DNA of 64,000 nt from positions 31,412 through 95,411 of the forward strand of contig PBBL01000058.1 of the NCBI GenBank assembly GCA_002716585.1. Reading direction: 5' to 3'. Shown here one piece after another: positions 1 through 8,753 of the stretch (positions within the stretch are counted from its first letter, which is position 1; each line of letters begins with the position of its first letter). The notes under the pieces were generated by a model. That model saw only the letters and a list, made by a program, of their open reading frames with translations, did no database searches and was not told where the DNA came from. Both the position numbers and the translations under genes were made by a program. Source of the DNA: Myxococcales bacterium (GTDB lineage: Bacteria; Myxococcota_A; Bradymonadia; Bradymonadales; GCA-2716585).

Positions 1-2
1 GC

Positions 3-1610
3 CGGGTCGTGTTCGACAACGACACCTATTACGTCCTGGCGTTCAGCGGCAACCCCAACACCATCGAGCGCGAGCGGTGGCGCGTCGAGGCGATGCTCAG
101 CTCCGCGACGTTCGGCAAGAACAAGGCTTACGGGCGAGGCGTCCGAGGTCTCCTCAACCTGGTCGGCTCGCAGCTGGCCGAGAGCGACGTCCCGGTCGGG
201 CAGTCGCGCTCGCAGGTGTCGCCCTGGCTGCGGACCCACGTCCACCGCAAGCGAGGCGACCGGAGCGCGCCCTCCACCCCGAAGCCGCCGCCGCCACCTT
301 CGGGGCCACGCACGAGCCCCCAGCGGCCGCGGCTGCCCAAGCGAGGTGGGGGCTGGCTTGAGGATGAGTTCGCGGCGCTGGAGCGCGGCGAGCGGCCCGA
401 GCCGGTGCAGGACAACACGGCGTCGGACACCATCGAGATCTCGGAGGAGGAGTTCGAGCGCTTCGAGGCCTCGCTCAAGGATCGGCCGCCGCCGCCGCCC
501 GAGGAGCCTCCCGCCCGTCCGCCCTGGCCCGCCCCCTGGGAGCCGCTGCCCAACGTCGCCCACGAGCGCGCGGAGCCCACCACCCTCAAGCCCCCGCCGC
601 GCTTCGCGGCGCGGAGCCGCTCGCGCCGCGAGTGGGAGCTGATCAGCTTCACCGAGCAGATCCCGGCGCGGGTCGCGTTCTACGGAGAGAAGATCTACGG
701 GGTCGGCGAGTCGGTGGAGTATCACTCGGAGCAGCCGTTCAGCGTGGCGGGGCTGGAGCGGATCCCGCTGCTGCTGGAGGCGTCGCTGCGCCACCTTCAA
801 GGGGAGCTGCCCACCGACGAGCTGTTGACCGTCGGCGAGCCGCGCCGCGCCATCAGCCGCCTCGGGCGAGAGATCCCGAACGGTCACGCCATCGCGCTGG
901 GGGCGGCGGTCACGGCCATGATCCAGGAGGACGACGCCACCGCCTTCGATCTCATTGGTTGGCGGCTGGGTTGGCGCTCGATTCAACAGCACCTGCCCTC
1001 GTTCGGGCTGACCCGGCACTCGCTTATTTCACCGATGCGGGCTCAAGCGCTCGCCTTGACCGACTGCGACGGGCCGCTTCAAGGGCTCGACCTCTCCGAC
1101 CGCCTGGAGCTGTGGCGCGAGCTGGACGAAGACGGGCGCCGCCAGATCATCGGGCAGGTGCACAACGCCAACCTGGACACCTCGCTGGACGACCTGACCC
1201 AGACCTACCTCGACGCGATCCAGGATCCGACGCAGGACTGGACGACGACCTCGCGATGGTCGCTGGCGCTCGGTCCACGCGGGACGGCCGGTGAGTACGG
1301 CCAGCTGATGGCGCGACTGTCGCGCGGCGAGGTGTTGAGCCCGGCCCACTCGGGCTGGGTGCTGGAGCGCCTGAAGCCTTGCGCGGGGGACCACCTGTCG
1401 GGGCTGACCCCGGGCGTGTCGATGTTCGCGGGCAAGCTCGGTCAGCTCCCCGGCTCGCTCAACGCCACCGGCATCCTCGGGCAGATCGACGGCGGCGAGG
1501 TCGCCGTCTGCATGCTGCTGCGCGACATCCAGACCCGGGACCACACCGCGCTCGTGGAGCAAACCCGCACGTTGGCGAGTTACATCTACCAGTACGTGCT
1601 TGATATCTGA
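3..1610 (+). CDS. Beta-lactamase-fold (serine hydrolase-like) pseudoenzyme, 5' partial
   Basis: The frame is open to the left edge and the first visible residues (VVFDNDTYYVLAF) look like the middle of a strand, so the gene probably starts upstream; the first in-window start is GTG at 9. After an N-terminal piece of unknown fold and a Pro-rich linker (about residues 85-205 counted from the GTG) comes a domain with the layout of class A beta-lactamases (PF13354-like). The region FSVAGLERIP (244-253) matches the FPAASLIKLP nucleophile region, EDD (307-309) matches the SDN loop, and KLGQLPG (476-482) matches KTGTLPG. The catalytic Ser and Lys of SxxK are therefore replaced by Gly248 and Arg251, which predicts an inactive, binding-type protein. 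The next lipoprotein gene starts right at its stop. Confidence 0.75.
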   Translation, partial: RVVFDNDTYYVLAFSGNPNTIERERWRVEAMLSSATFGKNKAYGRGVRGLLNLVGSQLAESDVPVGQSRSQVSPWLRTHVHRKRGDRSAPSTPKPPPPPSGPRTSPQRPRLPKRGGGWLEDEFAALERGERPEPVQDNTASDTIEISEEEFERFEASLKDRPPPPPEEPPARPPWPAPWEPLPNVAHERAEPTTLKPPPRFAARSRSRREWELISFTEQIPARVAFYGEKIYGVGESVEYHSEQPFSVAGLERIPLLLEASLRHLQGELPTDELLTVGEPRRAISRLGREIPNGHAIALGAAVTAMIQEDDATAFDLIGWRLGWRSIQQHLPSFGLTRHSLISPMRAQALALTDCDGPLQGLDLSDRLELWRELDEDGRRQIIGQVHNANLDTSLDDLTQTYLDAIQDPTQDWTTTSRWSLALGPRGTAGEYGQLMARLSRGEVLSPAHSGWVLERLKPCAGDHLSGLTPGVSMFAGKLGQLPGSLNATGILGQIDGGEVAVCMLLRDIQTRDHTALVEQTRTLASYIYQYVLDI

Positions 1611-1627
1611 TGCCCGGCGAGGACGCC

Positions 1628-2335
1628 ATGATGACACGAGAGCACCATGAGAGGCCCCGCGACGGGCTCCGGTTGAGCGCGCCCGGTGAGTCGTCGGGCC
1701 ATCGCGCTTGCGACTCGTGGGTGGGGCGAGCGGCGGCCTGTGTTGTGCTGACCTCGCTCCTGCTCGGGTGCAGCGACGACAACACGAGCGACAGCGCGGA
1801 CGCCGGAGACGCGACCGAAGCGGACACCGCGCAGGCCCCCGACGCGGAGGCAGACACCGCGGCGCCCGAGCCGACCGGGCCGGTCATCACGAGCGATCGC
1901 TGGGAGGTCGTGACGGACGACTCGGAGGATCCCTTCTCGGAGCTGCGGCCAGACGGAGCCGAGTGCGACCCTGAAGGGTATCAGGTGGAGATGTTGGCCG
2001 AGGAGGAGGTCTTCAGCATCGACACGTGGAGCTGCAACTACGTCACGCTGCGCCAGACCACGCTGCGCGACCTGCGCGCGGGGGACGTCGTGGAGGGGCG
2101 CATCTGGCACTTCGACCTGACCGCGCCGTCGCCCGGCGGCGACGCCTACGTGGCCTACCACCTCGGAGGCGAGGTGCTGTGGGAGGAGAGCGTCCGGATC
2201 CCGTCCTCAAGCGGGCTGGTCCTGCCCACCTGGACCATGGCGGCCGACGCGCCCGCGGGGACGCCGCTCTACTTCCACCTCAACAACCACGGCAGCAACT
2301 CATGGTCGGTGATCGACCTGGTCGTCGCGCCTTGA
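1628..2335 (+). CDS. Lipoprotein with acidic linker and C-terminal beta-rich domain
   Basis: The N-terminus has a hydrophobic stretch ending in the lipobox LLLGC, so the protein should be lipid-anchored. An Asp/Ala/Thr-rich linker (SDSADAGDATEADTAQ) follows, typical of surface lipoproteins in Myxococcota-like genomes. The last 150 residues (from about VITSDRWEVV) alternate hydrophobic strands with Trp/Tyr/Asn and look like a beta-sandwich, possibly a ligand-binding domain. Possible starts are ATG 1610 (overlapping the previous stop), 1628 and 1631; GAGGA at 1619-1623 favours 1628 or 1631. It is probably cotranscribed with the upstream pseudoenzyme. Function unknown. Confidence 0.75.
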   Translation: MMTREHHERPRDGLRLSAPGESSGHRACDSWVGRAAACVVLTSLLLGCSDDNTSDSADAGDATEADTAQAPDAEADTAAPEPTGPVITSDRWEVVTDDSEDPFSELRPDGAECDPEGYQVEMLAEEEVFSIDTWSCNYVTLRQTTLRDLRAGDVVEGRIWHFDLTAPSPGGDAYVAYHLGGEVLWEESVRIPSSSGLVLPTWTMAADAPAGTPLYFHLNNHGSNSWSVIDLVVAP

Positions 2336-2341
2336 GGCCCA

Positions 2342-2374
2342 CCTCAACGTGAGCGGGCGCTCACTTGAGGTTTT
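2342..2374. terminator. Candidate bidirectional terminator hairpin
   Basis: An inverted repeat with arms CCTCAACGTGAGCG and CGCTCACTTGAGG (one bulge) lies between two convergent genes and is followed by TTTT on the plus strand. It overlaps the last codons and stop of the minus-strand gene. Confidence 0.5.
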
Positions 2375-2840
2375 CGAGCATCGGGCCGAGCGCCGGGAGG
2401 GTGAGCGCGCCAGCGAACACGAGCACCAGGAGCACCACCCCGAGCAGCAGGACGCCGATCCCAGCCACCCCAAGCCCCATGCCGACCTTGGCGTAGGTCT
2501 TGTGCTCGCTGTCCAGCGCCTGATCCCTGAGGGCGATGTAACCCGTGACGATGGCCGCGATCGCCAGCGTGGGCTGGATCAGCCAGGCGATGTAGTTGAT
2601 GAAGGGGACGCAGCAACAGAACATGGACACGAAGCTGCCGATCCCCGATCCGATGGAGACGATCGCCATGGTGTCGGCGTCGCTCGACCCGCCGCCGGAG
2701 TGCTGCGGGACGTGGGGGTTGGGCGGCGGGGCGGGCGCCCCCTGCCCGTCCCACGGGTTGGGGGGAGGGCCGCCGCCGTTGTTCTGACCGCCGCCGCCGT
2801 TGTTGTTGCTGCCGCCGTAGCTGAAACCGCCGTTGCTCAT
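2361..2840 (-). CDS. Small membrane protein, DUF4190-like
   Basis: A 159-aa protein. The first 55 residues are Gly/Asn/Pro-rich (GGSNNNGGGGQNNGGG), followed by two to three hydrophobic segments with the DUF4190-type pattern of paired helices around a short charged loop (ALRDQALDSEHKTYAK). The start ATG at 2840 is chosen because AGGAG lies 7-11 bases upstream; an in-frame extension to 3056 has no such signal. It should be an inner-membrane protein with a disordered cytosolic N-terminus. It is convergent with the upstream lipoprotein and divergent from the FadL-like gene. No specific function can be assigned. Confidence 0.75.
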   Translation of the reverse strand: MSNGGFSYGGSNNNGGGGQNNGGGPPPNPWDGQGAPAPPPNPHVPQHSGGGSSDADTMAIVSIGSGIGSFVSMFCCCVPFINYIAWLIQPTLAIAAIVTGYIALRDQALDSEHKTYAKVGMGLGVAGIGVLLLGVVLLVLVFAGALTLPALGPMLENLK

Positions 2841-3045
2841 CTCGTGATCTCCTGTGACGTGATGCGGGGTGGACAACGCAGTGCACGCCGCCGATGTTCC
2901 CAAGCGGCCCGATCTCCACAGGATCGTCTGCGCTCGATGTGGAGGCATTGTAGCGCCCCGCCCGCGTTGTCGCCACCGTGCGTTGAAGCCGGTGGGGTTC
3001 CCATGTACCCTCCGGGTGGCGCGACACCACCCCCCCGGAGGAGCC

Positions 3046-4509
3046 ATGAGACGCACCGCCCTCGTCGTTGGGTTGATCCTGGCCTGGACCAGCCAGGCCG
3101 CCGCGGACGAAGTCCACTACGAAAACTTTCGCTACGGCCAGCGCGCGATGGGAGCGGGCGGGGCGATGGTCGCCTTCCCCGGCGAGCCCGAGGCGTCCTG
3201 GTACAACCCGGCGGCGCTCGCGCTCATGGAGGGGACCCTGATGAGCGGGGCGCTTCAGTTCTTCGGGACCGAGCGCCACACCCTCCGCGGGGGGCTGCGC
3301 GCCGACACGGTCGCGACCACCGACCTGGAGTCGTCGGACGTGCTGCTGCTGCCCTCAAGCTCCGTCATCGCCAAGGCGTTCGGCGACGACCAACAACACG
3401 TCGTCGCCTTCTCGACCTTCCTCGCCTCGGAGCGGGACGAGACCTTCAGCGACACCATCACGACGCTCTTGCGGGACGGGGACGACTGGCTTGAGCAGCG
3501 CCTCGTCTACACGCAGCAGCACACCGACCGGATCGTCTACCTCGGCCCCAGCTGGGGGTGGCGCCCCAACAACCGCCTCGCGCTCGGGGTGTCGGTCTTC
3601 TACGCGCGCCGCGAGCAGCGCGAGCTGGCCTTCAGCAGCTTCACGGAGCAGCGCTCTCGCCGGAGCACGGGCGAGCTGATCCGAACCACCTTCGACGACA
3701 CCTCCTCCGCCACCGAGATCGACGACGGCGCCCTCCTGGCGCGCCTCGGCATGCTGACGCACCTGACCGAGCGCCTCACGCTGGGCGCCACCGTGACGAC
3801 GCAGTCGGTGCCGCTGCACGGCGAGGGGCGGTTCGACTACATCTTCACCGACTCCGGCGACCCGGCGGACACGTCGGGGCTCAACCCGAACAACCCCGAG
3901 CCCTTCCGAGAGGTGATCACGGAGTCCGGCCTCGCGGCGCGGACCACCTACCCCTGGAATTTCGCGCTCGGGCTCGCGTACGAGGTCCCATCGCGGTGGA
4001 CAGTGGCGACTCAGGTGTCGCTCTACCTCCCATCGACCTACGATCGCCTCGATCTGAGCCCTCGGGCCGAGCAGGTGATCGCGAGCAACCTCGTCAACCG
4101 GATCGAGCGGCAGACCGTCGTCAACGGGGCGCTGGGCGCCGAGTGGTTCATCACCCCGACCCTGCCGCTGCGGGTGGGGGTCTTCACCAACCGCTCCGCC
4201 GCGCCCGACATCCCGGCGTGGCCGACGGAGCTGATGCTCCCCCAGGTCCACCTCTACGGGGCGACGACCAGCCTGGGGTTCATCGGGGAGGATCGCTCGA
4301 TCAACGTGGGCGCCGAGGTGCAGTGGGGCAGCGGCTACGACGTGGCGCTGAGGGACGTGCGTCAGATCTGGGAGCCGAGCTTCATTCGGGTGGAGCGCGA
4401 GCAGTTTCGGGCGGTCCTGTTCCTGGCAGGGGCGTTCGACTTCGCCGGGAAGCTCGCCGGGGACCTCGTGGAAGACGACGAGCCCGCGTCTGACACGCCC
4501 TCCCCTTGA
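3046..4509 (+). CDS. OmpP1/FadL/TodX-family outer-membrane transport protein
   Basis: A 487-aa protein with a signal peptide (residues 1-20, ending SQAAA). The mature N-terminus reads YGQRAMGAGGAMVAFPGEP then ASWYNPAALA, the characteristic start of FadL-type porins, whose hatch domain carries a conserved NPA. The remainder alternates strand-like segments with aromatic girdles, as expected for a 14-strand barrel. The family moves long-chain fatty acids or other hydrophobic compounds across the outer membrane. GGAGGAG just before ATG 3046 fixes the start. The downstream ABC transporter has its own gap and candidate promoter, so a joint pathway is only suggestive. Confidence 0.85.
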   Translation: MRRTALVVGLILAWTSQAAADEVHYENFRYGQRAMGAGGAMVAFPGEPEASWYNPAALALMEGTLMSGALQFFGTERHTLRGGLRADTVATTDLESSDVLLLPSSSVIAKAFGDDQQHVVAFSTFLASERDETFSDTITTLLRDGDDWLEQRLVYTQQHTDRIVYLGPSWGWRPNNRLALGVSVFYARREQRELAFSSFTEQRSRRSTGELIRTTFDDTSSATEIDDGALLARLGMLTHLTERLTLGATVTTQSVPLHGEGRFDYIFTDSGDPADTSGLNPNNPEPFREVITESGLAARTTYPWNFALGLAYEVPSRWTVATQVSLYLPSTYDRLDLSPRAEQVIASNLVNRIERQTVVNGALGAEWFITPTLPLRVGVFTNRSAAPDIPAWPTELMLPQVHLYGATTSLGFIGEDRSINVGAEVQWGSGYDVALRDVRQIWEPSFIRVEREQFRAVLFLAGAFDFAGKLAGDLVEDDEPASDTPSP

Positions 4510-4535
4510 GGGACGCTCACGCCCACCTGATGTTG

Positions 4536-4564
4536 TTGCTCCGACGCGGCGTCGGGCATACTCT
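4536..4564 (+). promoter_or_regulatory. Candidate promoter with spacer palindrome for the ABC transporter operon
   Basis: TTGCTC (4536-4541) and TACTCT (4559-4564) are separated by 17 bases. The spacer carries a palindrome CCGACGC-G-GCGTCGG (4541-4555) that could be an operator. Both hexamers are weak matches, so this is tentative. Confidence 0.35.
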
Positions 4565-4597
4565 CGACCAGGACAACGCACACGCGGAGCACGACCC

Positions 4598-5422
4598 ATG
4601 GAGACGGCCAACCCAACACACCAACTCACCGGCCGTAAGCTCGCCGTCAAGCTCGGGGGGACGACCATCCTCAACGGAATCGACTTCGCCGCCCGGAGCG
4701 GGCAGCTGATCGGCGTCCTCGGCCCGTCCGGCTCGGGCAAGTCCACGCTCTTGATGGCGCTCTCCGGCTTCCGACCCGCGACGGGCGGGGTGGTCCTCTT
4801 CAAGCGCAAGGATCTCTACAAGGAGTTCGAGGCGCTCAAGACCCACATCGGCTTTGTCCCCCAGGACGACATCGTCCCGACGCAGCTCCGCGTCGAGCGG
4901 GTGGTCAAGTACGCCGCCGAGCTTCGCCTGCCCGACCTCAGCAAGGAGGAGCGCGAGCAGCGGATCGACAGCCTCCTGGGGATGCTGGACCTGCAGGAGC
5001 GCCGCCGCCTGCGCGTCAACAAGCTCTCGGGCGGGCAGCGCAAGCGGGTCAGCATCGCCGTGGAGCTGCTCGCCAAGCCCGAGCTGTTCTTCGCCGACGA
5101 GCCCACCAGCGGCCTCGACCCCGCCCTGGAGATGGAGCTGATGAAGCTCCTGCGGCGCATGGCCACCCAGGGGCGGATCGTCATCGTCACGACCCACATC
5201 ATGTCGTCGCTGTCGCTGCTCGACCTGATCTGCGTCCTCCACAAGGGGCGGCTCGCCTACTTCGGCCCCCCCGACCAGATCAAGCCCTACTTCAAGGTCT
5301 CCGACTTCTCGGAGATCTATCACCTGCTCGGCACCCGAGAGCCGAACGAGTGGGAGAGCCACTTCAAGCGTCACCCGTTTCATCAGAAGTACCTGGCGAG
5401 CCAGCTCCAGGGAGGATCCTGA
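4598..5422 (+). CDS. ABC transporter ATP-binding protein, ABCG/White-like
   Basis: A 274-aa nucleotide-binding subunit. Walker A GPSGSGKST is at residues 42-50, the signature LSGGQRKRVSIAVEL begins near 143, Walker B LFFADEPTSGLDP lies near 162-174, and the switch His is in TTHIMSS. The RKRVSIAVEL form of the signature and the C-terminal tail (GPPDQIKPYF) are typical of the ABCG group, where ATPase and membrane domain are often fused. Here the membrane domain is a separate gene starting four bases after this stop. Together they likely form an exporter or lipid transporter of unknown substrate. Confidence 0.9.
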   Translation: METANPTHQLTGRKLAVKLGGTTILNGIDFAARSGQLIGVLGPSGSGKSTLLMALSGFRPATGGVVLFKRKDLYKEFEALKTHIGFVPQDDIVPTQLRVERVVKYAAELRLPDLSKEEREQRIDSLLGMLDLQERRRLRVNKLSGGQRKRVSIAVELLAKPELFFADEPTSGLDPALEMELMKLLRRMATQGRIVIVTTHIMSSLSLLDLICVLHKGRLAYFGPPDQIKPYFKVSDFSEIYHLLGTREPNEWESHFKRHPFHQKYLASQLQGGS

Positions 5423-5425
5423 GCC

Positions 5426-6199
5426 ATGTCCGAGGACACCCCGACCCAGCCCCCGCCCCCTCCGGCGAAGAAGTGGATCAACTGGCAACAGGCGGGCGTG
5501 CTCGCCGACCGCTACATGGAGACGATCCTGGCCGACTGGGCGATCACGCTCCTGCTGCTGCTCCAGGCCCCGCTGCTGGCGGGGATGGCGGTCGTGGTGT
5601 GGGGCAACATCGGCGAGGCGAACAGCAACCTCTACTTCGTGATGACGCTGTCGTGCCTGTGGCTGGGCTGCATCGACTCCTGCCGGGAGATCGTCAAGGA
5701 GCGGGCGCTGTTCCTGCGCGAGCGGATGTTCAACCTGGAGATCGGCGCGTACCTGGTGAGCAAGCTGCGGGTGTTGCTCCTGCTCAACGTCGTTCAGGTG
5801 GTGGCGTACGCGCTGATCATCGACGCCAACCTGGATGTGCGGGTTCACACCGTGTGGTTGATCGTCAACCTGCTCATGACGACGCTCTGCGGCACCTGCC
5901 TGGGGCTGCTGATCTCCGCGGCCTCCAAGCGGAGCGACTACGCGGTGGGGGTGGTGCCGCTGGTGATCCTGCCCCAGATCCTGTTCAGCGAGGTCGCCAT
6001 CAACAAGGACGACTTCGAGGGCTACAGCGAGATCGCCTACACCCTGATGCCGAGCCGCTGGGGCTTTGAAGGGCTCAAGGAGCTGGCCCGGACCGAGCCC
6101 GAGTACCTCGACGCGGTGGGGATGATGTTCCCGCTGCTCGGGTTCTCGCTGCTGTTCCTGCTCATCGCGTGGCCGCTGCTGCGCTTTCAACGCTACTGA
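5426..6199 (+). CDS. ABC-2 type permease, partner of the ABCG-like ATPase
   Basis: A 257-aa integral membrane protein with a Pro-rich cytosolic N-terminus and about six hydrophobic segments (first about ITLLLLLQAPLLAGMAVVVW). The sequence SCREIVKERALFLRERMF is the coupling-helix region characteristic of ABCG-type ABC-2 permeases, and a large loop precedes the last helix (EVAINKDDFEGYSEIAYTL). It starts four bases after the ATPase gene, with GGAGG upstream, so the two are translated together. Substrate unknown. Confidence 0.87.
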   Translation: MSEDTPTQPPPPPAKKWINWQQAGVLADRYMETILADWAITLLLLLQAPLLAGMAVVVWGNIGEANSNLYFVMTLSCLWLGCIDSCREIVKERALFLRERMFNLEIGAYLVSKLRVLLLLNVVQVVAYALIIDANLDVRVHTVWLIVNLLMTTLCGTCLGLLISAASKRSDYAVGVVPLVILPQILFSEVAINKDDFEGYSEIAYTLMPSRWGFEGLKELARTEPEYLDAVGMMFPLLGFSLLFLLIAWPLLRFQRY

Positions 6200-6213
6200 C
6201 CCCCGGAGAGCCG

Positions 6214-6879
6214 ATGGAAGTCCGCAAGTCCACGATCGTCACCGTCGTCGTCCTCGTCCTGTTGGCCGGGGGGGGCTACCTCGCGCTCAACAACCCGTTC
6301 AGCACAGGCGCGGGGGTCGTTGAGAAGCTCGCGTTGAGCTTTTTGGAGGATCTTCAGTTCAAGGACTTCCGTGAGTCGGCGCTCTACTCCCACCCGCTGG
6401 ACCAGGATCGGCTCGACATCGGCAAGACGCTGGAGCGGCTGTTCCACGTCAAGCCCGAGTTCCTCGACATCCTCGACTACCGGATCATGCGCACCGAGGT
6501 CGATCGGGACGGGCGGCGGGCGAAGGTGCTGGTGAAGACCCGCTACAAGGTCCTCAACCGCAAGAAGCGCAAGCAGGATCGGGAGACGAAGGAGGCCGAC
6601 ATGATCCTCTACTGGCTCAAGCGCCACCCGGATTGCCCCCAGGGCGGCACGTGCCCCGCCGAGGGCAGGTGCGTCAACGAGGTCGGCGAGGTGATCTACA
6701 AGCCGGTCAAGGACACGAAGGTCAGCGACAGCAAGACCTCGCGGGTCGAGCGGGAGCGCGGCTGGCTGGTCGCCTCGGATGAGCCCTACGCCTGTGATCC
6801 GGCCAAGGAGGATGAGTGGTTCATGAACCTCGACTCCTCGCTCAAGGGCGAGGAGTACCGCGACGCCAAGACCGAGTGA
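6214..6879 (+). CDS. Membrane-anchored protein of the ABC transporter operon
   Basis: A 221-aa protein with one N-terminal transmembrane segment (about residues 7-25, VTVVVLVLLAGGGYLAL) and a soluble region rich in Lys/Arg/Asp. A start at ATG 6214 is supported by GGAGAG upstream. A Cys cluster (CPQGGTCPAEGRC) sits near the middle and another Cys follows near the end (YACDP). It follows the permease by 14 bases and should belong to the same operon, perhaps as an accessory subunit facing the periplasm. I do not recognise the family. Confidence 0.7.
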   Translation: MEVRKSTIVTVVVLVLLAGGGYLALNNPFSTGAGVVEKLALSFLEDLQFKDFRESALYSHPLDQDRLDIGKTLERLFHVKPEFLDILDYRIMRTEVDRDGRRAKVLVKTRYKVLNRKKRKQDRETKEADMILYWLKRHPDCPQGGTCPAEGRCVNEVGEVIYKPVKDTKVSDSKTSRVERERGWLVASDEPYACDPAKEDEWFMNLDSSLKGEEYRDAKTE

Positions 6880-6888
6880 TCGCCCGGG

Positions 6889-8637
6889 TCAACGCGACGC
6901 CTCCGCGACCATCCGCTCCAGCTGGGCGTAGCTGACCTGCCCGGTGATCCGATGGGAGATGTTCCCGTGGCGATCGACGACGATCGTGGTCGGGAAGGCG
7001 CGGACGCCCCACTTGCGCGCGGTGCCGTTGTTGCCGAGGAGCACCGGGTACTCCACGCCGAGCTTGCGCGAGTCGCCGGTCGCCTTGCGCGCGTCACCCG
7101 ACTGGTACACCACGCCGTAGACCTTCACGCCCGCCGGGGCGTCGCGGTGAAAGCGCGAGAAGTCCGGGATCTCCGCCTTGCAGGGCGGGCACCACGTCGC
7201 GTACATGTTCAACACGACGACCTGACCACGGAGGCGCCTCAGGTTCACCTCGCGCCCGTCCGCCGTAAACAGCACCAGCGGCGGCGCGGGCACGGAGCGG
7301 GTGGACCGCGCCGCGCGGGCGCGCTTCTCCTGGCGCTTGCGCCGCTGCTTCTGCAGCGGCCCCTCGGGGGCTTTGGGCGCCTCCTCGCGGCGCACCCAGA
7401 CCCTCACCTCGCTCCCGTCGGGCCTCGTCTCGATGCGCTCGACGTAGTTCTTCATGATCGGCGCGGGGGCGCCCCCTTCGGGCTGCGCCTCCGTCTTCGG
7501 CGCCACCGCCTCATCGATCGCCTCGTCGGTCTCGCGGCGCCGCTGCCGGAGCTTGCGCATCACCTCGTCGCGGACATCGCGCGGCTGGTTCGTGTTCGGC
7601 GCCACCACGTCACGCACCTCATCGCGCGCCTCGTCCACGACCTCCCCGATGCTGTCCGAGACCTCCTCCGAGACCTCGCCCACCGCGTCGCCGACCGACG
7701 GCTCGTCCAGAATGAGGTAGCCCGCGCCGAGCCCGCCGCAGCAGATCAAAAACAGCACGACCCCGACAAACGCCCTCGCCCGAGGCGCGCCAGCCTGAAC
7801 CGGCTCGACCTCGCGGGATCGCTCGGCTTTGAGCTGCTCCTGCCGGGTCCAGAAGTCCTCGGAGGCGCCCCCGGCGCCTGAAGGCGCGGCGACCTCCTGC
7901 GCCACCTCCGCGAGGGTGTGCTGAGGCTCCTCAACCGGCGGCGGCTCCTCGGCGCGCGGGGGGTCATCGACCGGGCGCGGCGGGCGCTCCTGGGGCGGGC
8001 TGGTGGGTTCAAAGAGGGGCTGGCTCACCGAGAAGCGGTCGGCGAGCAGCTCCTCAGGGGGTTGCCGCGGCGCTCGCTCGGGCAACCCGAGGTTGCCCTC
8101 CACGCTGCTCCCGAGCGTGAAGGGGTTGTCGTCCTCCTCCACATCAAAGCGGCGGCGCTTGATCGGCCCGATCCCCTGGGATGAGGTGCGGAAGTCAGCG
8201 GAGTCGAACGGATCGGCGCCCCCCGCCTCCTGAAACAGATCATCCACCTCAGGCTCAGCCCCTACGGAGTTGCTCCAGTCGCCGGGGCGAGGGGGCTCCT
8301 CGTCCATGAAGGCGTTGAGGAGGTGAGCGCGCTCGATGTCGCCGAGGAAGTCGTCTGGGGCCTCCTGCGCGGGCGGCGCGTCGATGATGTGGCCCCGCTC
8401 GGTGAACAGGTTGGGCGGGGTGCCCTGGAGGGTGTGAACGCCCGCCGGTGGCGCTTCGTTGGCCCTCGGCGTGGCGCCCTCGGGCTGCTCCCAGGCGTCG
8501 CGGACGGTGTCCAGCTCGTCGGGCGACGGCCAGACGCGGAACTGGTAGCCGCACCGGGCGCAGGTGATGTCGACCGCCACCGGGTTGGCGTGGTCACGTT
8601 GGAACTCATGCCCACAGGATATGCATCGGATGTTCAC
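6889..8637 (-). CDS. Zinc-ribbon, single-TM protein with C-terminal TlpA-like thioredoxin domain
   Basis: A 582-aa modular protein. An N-terminal zinc ribbon (Cys5, 8, 26, 29; MJ0042-like) is followed by about 230 residues of low-complexity Pro/Glu-rich sequence, one transmembrane helix (VVLFLICCGGLGAGYLIL), then a long Glu/Arg-rich stretch and a thioredoxin fold at the end. The redox motif WCPPC is at 482-486, with the cis-Pro region AFPTTIVVD downstream. With the ribbon in the cytosol, the thioredoxin domain would face the periplasm and reduce or isomerise disulfides there. The join of cytosolic sensor-like ribbon and periplasmic TlpA domain is unusual. Confidence 0.85.
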   Translation of the reverse strand: MNIRCISCGHEFQRDHANPVAVDITCARCGYQFRVWPSPDELDTVRDAWEQPEGATPRANEAPPAGVHTLQGTPPNLFTERGHIIDAPPAQEAPDDFLGDIERAHLLNAFMDEEPPRPGDWSNSVGAEPEVDDLFQEAGGADPFDSADFRTSSQGIGPIKRRRFDVEEDDNPFTLGSSVEGNLGLPERAPRQPPEELLADRFSVSQPLFEPTSPPQERPPRPVDDPPRAEEPPPVEEPQHTLAEVAQEVAAPSGAGGASEDFWTRQEQLKAERSREVEPVQAGAPRARAFVGVVLFLICCGGLGAGYLILDEPSVGDAVGEVSEEVSDSIGEVVDEARDEVRDVVAPNTNQPRDVRDEVMRKLRQRRRETDEAIDEAVAPKTEAQPEGGAPAPIMKNYVERIETRPDGSEVRVWVRREEAPKAPEGPLQKQRRKRQEKRARAARSTRSVPAPPLVLFTADGREVNLRRLRGQVVVLNMYATWCPPCKAEIPDFSRFHRDAPAGVKVYGVVYQSGDARKATGDSRKLGVEYPVLLGNNGTARKWGVRAFPTTIVVDRHGNISHRITGQVSYAQLERMVAEASR

Positions 8638-8714
8638 GAGCGAACTCTCCTGCGCTCAACGCGCGTGCGTGCATGTTGTGGACATCATGGCCCGAGGATG
8701 TCCGTCACCCATCG

Positions 8715-8743
8715 ATCTTTGTACTCTCTTTGGCCGAGGTCAA
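8715..8743 (-). promoter_or_regulatory. Candidate promoter for the zinc-ribbon/thioredoxin gene
   Basis: Read on the minus strand, TTGACC (8738-8743) and AAAGAT (8715-8720) are 17 bases apart, about 80 bases upstream of the start codon. The -35 is good and the -10 weak. Confidence 0.35.
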
Positions 8744-8753
8744 GTGGACGCGC

